Shown piece after piece: positions 58,739-64,000 of a stretch of 64,000 nt of DNA. The DNA is from Nocardioides sp. zg-1308 (GTDB lineage: Bacteria; Actinomycetota; Actinomycetes; Propionibacteriales; Nocardioidaceae): positions 413,191-477,190 of the forward strand of contig NZ_JABJQY010000005.1 of the NCBI RefSeq assembly GCF_013155375.1. Reading direction: 5' to 3'. The notes below the pieces were generated by a model. It saw only the letters and a program-made list of their open reading frames with translations, made no database searches and was not told where the DNA came from. Position 1 is the first letter of the stretch. The number at the start of each line of letters is the position of its first letter. A program made the position numbers and the translations under genes.

Positions 58739-59661
58739 CCCGCCACTTCCTCCGCGACGACGACCTGTCGCCCGCCGAGCTGCTCGAGGTCCTCGACCTG
58801 GCGGCTGCGATGAAGGCCGCGCCCTTCGACCACAAGCCGCTCGCCGGACCCCGGACCGTGGCGCTCGTCTTCGACCGGCCGACGCTGCGCACCCAGGTGT
58901 CCTTCGCGGCCGGCATCGCCGAGCTCGGCGGCAACCCGATGACCGTCGACGGCGGCCTCGCCGCGATGGGCTCGCGCGAAGGCGTCGAGGACGTCGCCCG
59001 CATCCTCGGCCGGCAGGCGGCCGCCGTCGTGTGGCGCACCGCCCACCAGAGCGACGTGGTGACCATGGCCGAGCACGCCGGCGTACCCGTCCTCAACGCG
59101 CTGACCGACGAGTTCCACCCCTGCCAGCTCCTCGCCGACCTGCAGACCGTGCGCGAGCACAAGGGCCGGCTCGCCGGGGTCCGCGTCGCGTTCGTCGGGG
59201 ACGGGGCCTGCAACATGGGCAACTCGTGGGTCCTGGCCGGAGCGGCCGCGGGCCTGCACGTCGTGGTCGGCGCGCCCGAGGGCTACGTCCCCGACGCCGC
59301 CGTCGTCGCCGACGCCCGTGCCGTGGCGCAGGACACCGGAGGGTCCGTCGAGCTGACCGTCGACCCCGTCGAGGCGGTCAAGGGGGCGGACGTGGTCGTC
59401 ACCGACTCGTGGGTGAGCATGGGCCGCGAGGAGGAGTCGCAGGAGCGGCTGCGGATCTTCCCGCCCTACGGTGTCACCGAGGAGCTCCTCAGCCACGCCG
59501 ACCCGGAGGCCATCGTCATGCACTGCCTGCCGGCCTACCGCGGCAAGGAGATCTCCGAGGCCGTCATCGAGGGCCCGCAGTCGGTCGTCTGGGACGAGGC
59601 GGAGAACCGCCGGCACGCCCAGAAGGCGGTGCTCACGTGGCTGCTGGAGCGGTCGCCGTGA
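58735..59661 (+). CDS. argF: Ornithine carbamoyltransferase
   Basis: A 308-residue transcarbamylase. Conserved parts are MTRHFLRDDDLSP, DEFHPCQLLADLQT (carbamoyl-phosphate and ornithine contacts), TDSWVSMGREEES (the SMG ornithine loop), and the catalytic MHCLPAYRG. The carbamoyl-phosphate loop reads RPTLRTQVSF instead of the usual S-T-R-T-R, so the last Arg is Gln. It makes citrulline; the SMG loop argues for ornithine as substrate. Overlaps argD and argR by four bases. Confidence 0.92.
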   Translation: MTRHFLRDDDLSPAELLEVLDLAAAMKAAPFDHKPLAGPRTVALVFDRPTLRTQVSFAAGIAELGGNPMTVDGGLAAMGSREGVEDVARILGRQAAAVVWRTAHQSDVVTMAEHAGVPVLNALTDEFHPCQLLADLQTVREHKGRLAGVRVAFVGDGACNMGNSWVLAGAAAGLHVVVGAPEGYVPDAAVVADARAVAQDTGGSVELTVDPVEAVKGADVVVTDSWVSMGREEESQERLRIFPPYGVTEELLSHADPEAIVMHCLPAYRGKEISEAVIEGPQSVVWDEAENRRHAQKAVLTWLLERSP

Positions 59662-60224
59662 CCGCCGTGACGCCGCTGACCAAGAGCGCCCGCCACCAGC
59701 GGATCATCGACATCGTCACCGCCCACCCGGTGCGCTCGCAGACCGAGCTGGCCGACCTGCTCGCCGCCCACGGCGTTCGCGTGACCCAGGCCACGCTGAG
59801 CCGCGACCTCGTCGAGCTCGACGCCGTCAAGGTGCGCGGCGCCGACGGCGCGCTCGTCTACGCCGTGCCGGGGGAGGGCGGCGACCGCACCGTCTCCGCA
59901 CCCCGCGACAGCGCCGCCGGCCGCGACCGGCTGGCCCGGCTGTGCGCCGACCTCCTCGTCAGCGCCGAGGCCAGCGCCAACCTCGTCGTGCTCCGTACGC
60001 CGCCCGGCGCCGCGCAGTTCCTGGCCAGCGCCTTCGACAAGGCCGACCTCGGCGACATCCTGGGCACGATCGCCGGCGACGACACGCTCCTGGTCGTCGG
60101 TCGCGACCCGGCCGGCGGCAACGCGCTGGCCCAGCGGTTCCTCGACCTCGCCAACGACCCGCACCACGCCCCCGGCTCCAGCACCCCCGCGGCAGCCACC
60201 CCAGCAGAGAAGGAATCCCTGTGA
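59658..60224 (+). CDS. argR: Arginine repressor
   Basis: A 188-residue regulator, slightly long because of a Pro/Ala/Ser tail. The N-terminal winged helix (HQRIIDIVTAHPVRSQTELADLLAAHGVRVTQATLSRDLVEL) binds ARG boxes. The C-terminal domain (LVVLRTPPGAAQFLASAFDKADLGDILGTIAGDDTLLVV) trimerises and binds arginine at its GTIAGDDT loop. Being inside the operon it represses makes an autoregulatory loop. GTG start overlaps the argF stop, and its own stop overlaps argG. Confidence 0.95.
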   Translation: MTAVTPLTKSARHQRIIDIVTAHPVRSQTELADLLAAHGVRVTQATLSRDLVELDAVKVRGADGALVYAVPGEGGDRTVSAPRDSAAGRDRLARLCADLLVSAEASANLVVLRTPPGAAQFLASAFDKADLGDILGTIAGDDTLLVVGRDPAGGNALAQRFLDLANDPHHAPGSSTPAAATPAEKESL

Positions 60225-61651
60225 GCAAGGTCCTCACCTCCCTCCCCGTCGGCGAGCGCGTCGGCATCGCGTTCTCCGGCGGCCTCGACACCTCCGTGGC
60301 GGTCGCGTGGATGCGCGCCAAGGGGGCGGTGCCGTGCACCTACACCGCCGACATCGGCCAGTACGACGAGCCCGACATCTCCGGCGTGCCGTCGCGGGCC
60401 CTGCAGTACGGCGCCGAGCTGGCCCGCGCCGTCGACTGCCGCGCCTCGCTGGTCGAGGAGGGCCTGGCGGCGCTCGCGTGCGGTGCCTTCCACATCCGCT
60501 CCGGCGGACGCGCCTACTTCAACACCACGCCGCTGGGCCGGGCCGTCACCGGGATGATGCTGGTGCGCGCGATGCACGACGACGGCGTGGACATCTGGGG
60601 CGACGGCTCGACGTTCAAGGGCAACGACATCGAGCGGTTCTACCGCTACGGCCTCCTCGCCAACCCCGAGCTGCGCATCTACAAGCCGTGGCTCGACGCC
60701 GACTTCGTGCAGGAGCTCGGCGGGCGGCACGAGATGAGCGCCTGGCTGACCGAGCGCGACCTGCCCTACCGCGACAGCCAGGAGAAGGCCTACTCCACCG
60801 ACGCCAACATCTGGGGCGCGACCCACGAGGCGAAGACCCTCGAGCACCTCGACGTCTCGCTCGAGACCGTGGAGCCGATCATGGGCGTCAAGTTCTGGGA
60901 CCCGACGGTCGAGATCGAGACCGAGGACGTCACCATCCGGTTCGACCAGGGCCGCCCCGTCGCCATCAACGGCGAGACGTACGCCGACGCGGTGCAGCTG
61001 GTGCTGCGCGCCAACGAGGTGGGCGGGCGCCACGGTCTGGGGATGTCCGACCAGATCGAGAACCGCATCATCGAGGCCAAGTCCCGCGGCATCTACGAGG
61101 CCCCCGGCATGGCACTGCTGTGGATCGCCTACGAGCGGCTGCTCAACGCGGTCCACAACGAGGACACCATCGCCAACTACCACTACGAGGGCCGCCGGCT
61201 CGGCCGCCTGCTCTACGAGGGCCGCTGGCTCGACCCGCAGGCGCTGATGATGCGGGAGGCCATCCAGCGCTGGGTCGCCTCGCTCGTCACCGGCGAGGTC
61301 ACCCTCCGGCTCCGCCGCGGCGAGGACTACACCGTGCTCGCCACCGACGGGCCGGCGTTCTCCTACCACCCTGACAAGCTGTCCATGGAGCGCACCGACA
61401 ACGCCGTGTTCGGGCCGACCGACCGGATCGGGCAGCTCACGATGCGCAACCTCGACATCGCCGACTCGCGCAGCAAGCTGGAGCTCTACGCCACGCAGCC
61501 GCAGGACCAGGGCCACGTCCTGGTCGAGAACGGCAACCTGTTCGGCGAGATCGAGCCCGGGGGAGCGGACCGCATCGCCCGCGCCGGTGACGGCGACTCC
61601 CTCGACGACGAGGCGCTCGACCACGCCGCGATGGACGTCGGGAACGACTGA
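60221..61651 (+). CDS. argG: Argininosuccinate synthase, long (E. coli-like) type
   Basis: A 476-residue ArgG. The ATP loop is AFSGGLDTSVAV, followed by FNTTPLGRAVTG, WGDGSTFKGNDIERFYRYGL, QEKAYSTDANIWGATHEAK, GGRHGLGMSDQIENRIIEAKSRGIYEAPG and ITGEVTL-like VTGEVTLRLRRG. These blocks match the longer E. coli-type subgroup rather than the ~400-residue type usual in actinobacteria. A ~30-residue acidic tail follows. It joins citrulline and aspartate. GTG start overlaps argR (GTGA); it overlaps argH by one base. Confidence 0.95.
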   Translation: MSKVLTSLPVGERVGIAFSGGLDTSVAVAWMRAKGAVPCTYTADIGQYDEPDISGVPSRALQYGAELARAVDCRASLVEEGLAALACGAFHIRSGGRAYFNTTPLGRAVTGMMLVRAMHDDGVDIWGDGSTFKGNDIERFYRYGLLANPELRIYKPWLDADFVQELGGRHEMSAWLTERDLPYRDSQEKAYSTDANIWGATHEAKTLEHLDVSLETVEPIMGVKFWDPTVEIETEDVTIRFDQGRPVAINGETYADAVQLVLRANEVGGRHGLGMSDQIENRIIEAKSRGIYEAPGMALLWIAYERLLNAVHNEDTIANYHYEGRRLGRLLYEGRWLDPQALMMREAIQRWVASLVTGEVTLRLRRGEDYTVLATDGPAFSYHPDKLSMERTDNAVFGPTDRIGQLTMRNLDIADSRSKLELYATQPQDQGHVLVENGNLFGEIEPGGADRIARAGDGDSLDDEALDHAAMDVGND

Positions 61652-63093
61652 TGGCCGACGCACCGCCGCCGACCGGGTCCGGCACCACCAACGAGGGCTC
61701 CCTGTGGGGCGGCCGCTTCGCGAGCGGCCCGTCGCCCGAGCTGCAGGCGCTGTCGCGGTCGACGCACTTCGACTGGCAGCTCACGCCGTACGACCTCGCC
61801 GGCTCGCGGGCGCACGCCAACGCGCTGCACCGGGCCGGGCTGCTGAGCGACGCCGACCACGGCGAGCTGCTGCGGGGACTCTCGGTGCTGGGGGAGCGGT
61901 ACGCCGCCGGCGAGCTGCACCCCGCCGACACCGACGAGGACGTCCACGGCGCCCTCGAGCGGCTGCTCCTCGAGGAGGTCGGCACCGAGGTGGGCGGTCG
62001 GCTGCGCGCCGGACGCTCGCGCAACGACCAGGTCGCGACGCTGTTCCGGGTCTACCTGCGCGACCACGCCCGCACCGTCTCCGGACTGCTCCTCGACCTG
62101 GTCGACGTGCTGGCCGAGCAGGCGGCCGGCCACCTCGACGTGGTCATGCCGGGGCGCACCCACCTCCAGCACGCCCAGCCCGTGCTGCTCGCGCACCACC
62201 TGCTCGCGCACGCCTGGCCGCTGGTGCGTGACGTCGGGCGGCTGCGCGACTGGGACGCCCGCGTGGCCGGTGACTCGCCCTACGGCTCGGGCGCCCTCGC
62301 CGGGCAGACCCTCGGCCTGGACCCCGTCGCCGTCGCCGCCGAGCTCGGGTTCTCCGGCTCGTCCGCGAACTCGATCGACGGGACGGCTGCGCGCGACTTC
62401 GCCGCGGAGTTCGCCTACGTCACCGCGCAGGTCGGCGTCGACCTGTCACGGCTCGCCGAGGACGTCATCCTGTGGACCACGCGCGAGTTCGGCTTCGCCA
62501 CGCTGCACGACTCGTGGTCGACGGGCTCGAGCATCATGCCGCAGAAGAAGAACCCCGACATCGCAGAGCTGGCGCGCGGGAAGGCCGGTCGGCTCATCGG
62601 CAACCTGTCCGGGCTGATGGCCACGCTCAAGGGGCTCCCGCTCGCCTACAACCGCGACCTGCAGGAGGACAAGGAGCCCGTCTTCGACTCGGTCCAGACC
62701 CTCGAGGTGCTCCTGCCGGCGGTGACCGGGATGGTCGCCACCCTGGTCTTCGACGGCGACCGGATGGCCGAGCTGGCCCCGCAGGGCTTCTCCCTGGCGA
62801 CCGACGTCGCCGAGTGGCTGGTCCGTGAGGGCGTACCGTTCCGCGACGCCCACGAGGTGGCGGGTGCGTGCGTACGCCGTTGCGAGGAGCTCGGCTGCGA
62901 TTTGCCCGATCTGACGGACGAGCAGCTGGCCGCCGTCTCGCCGTCGTTGACGCCCGAGGTGCGCTCGGTCCTGACCGTGGAAGGATCGGTCGGGTCCCGG
63001 TCCGGCCGCGGGGGGACCGCGCCCGTCCGGGTCCGCGAGCAGCTCGACGAGCTCCGCGCCGCGAGCGCCGCCCACCGTGCCCGCCTGGGCTGA
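61651..63093 (+). CDS. argH: Argininosuccinate lyase
   Basis: A 480-residue fumarase/aspartase superfamily lyase: LWGGRFASGPSPE, AGRSRNDQVATLFRVYLRD, MPGRTHLQHAQPV with the catalytic His, and the mobile signature loop GSSIMPQKKNPD with its Ser and Lys. A lyase C-terminal domain with a short Gly/Ser-rich insertion follows (VGSRSGRGGT). Releases arginine and fumarate, completing the pathway. The DNA glycosylase gene overlaps its end by 17 bases. Confidence 0.96.
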   Translation: MADAPPPTGSGTTNEGSLWGGRFASGPSPELQALSRSTHFDWQLTPYDLAGSRAHANALHRAGLLSDADHGELLRGLSVLGERYAAGELHPADTDEDVHGALERLLLEEVGTEVGGRLRAGRSRNDQVATLFRVYLRDHARTVSGLLLDLVDVLAEQAAGHLDVVMPGRTHLQHAQPVLLAHHLLAHAWPLVRDVGRLRDWDARVAGDSPYGSGALAGQTLGLDPVAVAAELGFSGSSANSIDGTAARDFAAEFAYVTAQVGVDLSRLAEDVILWTTREFGFATLHDSWSTGSSIMPQKKNPDIAELARGKAGRLIGNLSGLMATLKGLPLAYNRDLQEDKEPVFDSVQTLEVLLPAVTGMVATLVFDGDRMAELAPQGFSLATDVAEWLVREGVPFRDAHEVAGACVRRCEELGCDLPDLTDEQLAAVSPSLTPEVRSVLTVEGSVGSRSGRGGTAPVRVREQLDELRAASAAHRARLG

Positions 63094-63643
63094 GGGCGAC
63101 CCGCTCGAGGTCGCCCCGCGGCTCCTCGGCGCGGTGCTCACCCACCGCGGCGTCTCGGTGCGCCTCACAGAGGTCGAGGCGTACGCCGGTCCCCAGGACC
63201 CCGGCTCCCACGCCTTCCGCGGCCGGACCGCACGCAACGCCGTGATGTTCGGCCCGTCGGGACGGTTGTACGTCTACTTCGTCTACGGCATGCACCACTG
63301 CGCCAACCTGGTCACCGGCCCCGACGGCGACCCGGGTGCCGTGCTGCTGCGAGCCGGCGAGGTCGTCGCCGGCACCGACCTCGCCCGCGAGCGCCGCCCC
63401 GGCAGCACCGACCGCGACCTGGCCAGAGGTCCGGCCCGTCTGTGCCAGGCCCTCGGCATCGACCTCACCGACAACGGGATCGTCCCCGAGCTGGCGGCGG
63501 GGGAACCTCCGGAGCAGATCAGCACCGGCCCGCGGGTCGGCCTGCGCCATGCGGCGGACCGTCCGTGGCGGTTCTGGGTGAGCGGTGATCGCACCGTCAG
63601 CACGTACCGCCCGGCGGCCCCGCGGCGTCCGGCGCGCCGCTGA
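63077..63643 (+). CDS. DNA-3-methyladenine glycosylase (AAG/MPG family)
   Basis: A 188-residue base-excision repair enzyme: VRLTEVEAYAGPQDPGSHAFRGRTARNAVMFG includes the catalytic Glu and the Tyr/His that stack on the flipped base, and YVYFVYGMHHCANLV and RGPARLCQALGI complete the family. It removes alkylated purines. The GTG at 63077 lies inside the last codons of argH, a common actinobacterial arrangement, so it may be read from the arg transcript. Confidence 0.93.
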   Translation: MPAWAEGDPLEVAPRLLGAVLTHRGVSVRLTEVEAYAGPQDPGSHAFRGRTARNAVMFGPSGRLYVYFVYGMHHCANLVTGPDGDPGAVLLRAGEVVAGTDLARERRPGSTDRDLARGPARLCQALGIDLTDNGIVPELAAGEPPEQISTGPRVGLRHAADRPWRFWVSGDRTVSTYRPAAPRRPARR

Positions 63644-63675
63644 CCTGCGGATATGCCTTCATGGCCACCCCGGTT

Positions 63676-63704
63676 TTGCATGGTCGCCGAGGAGGGTCTA
63701 ATGT
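63676..63704 (+). promoter_or_regulatory. rRNA operon promoter P1 (sigma-70 type)
   Basis: TTGCAT (63676-63681), a 17-base spacer and TAATGT (63699-63704) form a vegetative-type promoter in the gap after the glycosylase gene. Confidence 0.6.
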
Positions 63705-63799
63705 TCTTCCTGTCGCCGCAAGCGGCGCCGCCTCCTGGCCAGAAGGTCAGATGAAGCGGAGACCAGCTGCGACCACACCGAAGTGCAAGGCTCATGAGT

Positions 63800-63828
63800 T
63801 TGACGGTGAGCCTGGCGCCCGGTAAGTT
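63800..63828 (+). promoter_or_regulatory. rRNA operon promoter P2 (sigma-70 type)
   Basis: TTGACG (63800-63805), a 17-base spacer and TAAGTT (63823-63828) match the vegetative consensus closely. This is the stronger of the two candidates. Confidence 0.75.
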
Positions 63829-63834
63829 TGCTCA

Positions 63835-64000
63835 GGTTGCCCCGCGACCAGACCGGCCAGGCCGGCGAGGAACGGGTGCGTCTGATTCTTGAGAACTCAA
63901 CAGTGTGTTTGATTAGTCGACGAATTAGTTTGTTATGCCCCGTTGACGTTGTTGGCTGGCTTGCCTTTGGGTGGGTTGGTTGATGGTGTCGCGGTTTCTT
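63835..64000 (+). other. 5' leader of a 16S-23S-5S rRNA operon
   Basis: Contains TTGAGAACTCAA at 63889-63900 followed by CAGTGTGTTTGATT, a sequence typical of actinobacterial rRNA leaders before the 16S gene. The remaining bases are GT-rich without an ORF. The 16S gene should begin just past the window's right edge; no mature rRNA sequence is present here. Confidence 0.75.

Noticed and set aside
63661..63682. TGGCCACCCCGGTTTTGCATGG before the rRNA operon as a sigma-54 promoter
   Set aside because: The GG-GC distance is 13 bases, and the TTGCAT fits a sigma-70 -35 with a -10 at the right spacing.

Overview
The window is high-GC actinobacterial chromosome, most likely Nocardioides or a close relative (Nocardioidaceae). 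This is inferred from codon use, the GuaB1-type IMPDH paralogue, a mycothiol-dependent-type enzyme, the RibM riboflavin transporter, the argCJBDFRGH order and the rRNA leader at the right edge. No phage, insertion sequence or CRISPR array was seen.

Layout. Bases 1-10658 hold ordinary accessory metabolism: a truncated PLP decarboxylase, guaB1, a sulfotransferase, a Rieske protein, an epimerase-like reductase, a helix-turn-helix-free LysR-type ligand-binding protein, a family A DNA polymerase, and an MmyB-type regulator divergent from an SDR gene with a strong inverted-repeat operator between them. Bases 10764-21626 are the most unusual part. A sigma-54 activator (AAA+ domain with intact GAFTGA) and a divergent sigma-54 factor (RpoN, with an inserted four-cysteine zinc ribbon) bracket an eight-gene minus-strand operon. 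A perfect -24/-12 promoter (TGGCACG-N4-TTGCA) lies in front of its first gene. The operon encodes two paralogous acidic, glycine-zipper-like proteins with a common C-terminal signature, an HExxH protein, a 541-residue protein I do not recognise, an alpha-oxoamine-synthase-like enzyme, an amidohydrolase, an M20 amidohydrolase and a small protein; most of these genes overlap by 4-8 bases. Sigma-54 is classically regarded as missing from Actinobacteria, so this looks like a self-contained, largely undescribed sigma-54 island.

Bases 21681-28494 hold a polyamine/amine catabolic set (gamma-glutamyl hydrolase, SDR, aldehyde dehydrogenase, glutamine-synthetase-like ligase, FadR-type regulator, APC permease) with a probable operator. 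Next come a GAP-family membrane protein, tRNA-Leu(GAG), an M20 peptidase, and the FMN-riboswitch-controlled ribD-ribE-ribM-ribBA-ribH operon (31054-35476). Bases 35520-42255 contain hisE-hisG and small metabolic genes. Bases 42256-44846 are the infC-rpmI-rplT operon, with an ATC start codon on infC and a structured leader, followed by an rRNA methyltransferase.

Bases 44880-49655 hold two sensor kinases and a response regulator; the second kinase is fused to a large membrane domain. pheS-pheT follows, then a complete, tightly overlapping arginine operon argC-J-B-D-F-R-G-H (54407-63093) with tandem ARG-box-like repeats at its start and its own repressor inside it. A 3-methyladenine DNA glycosylase closes the coding part. 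The last 350 bases carry two sigma-70-type promoters and the leader of an rRNA operon whose 16S gene starts beyond the window.
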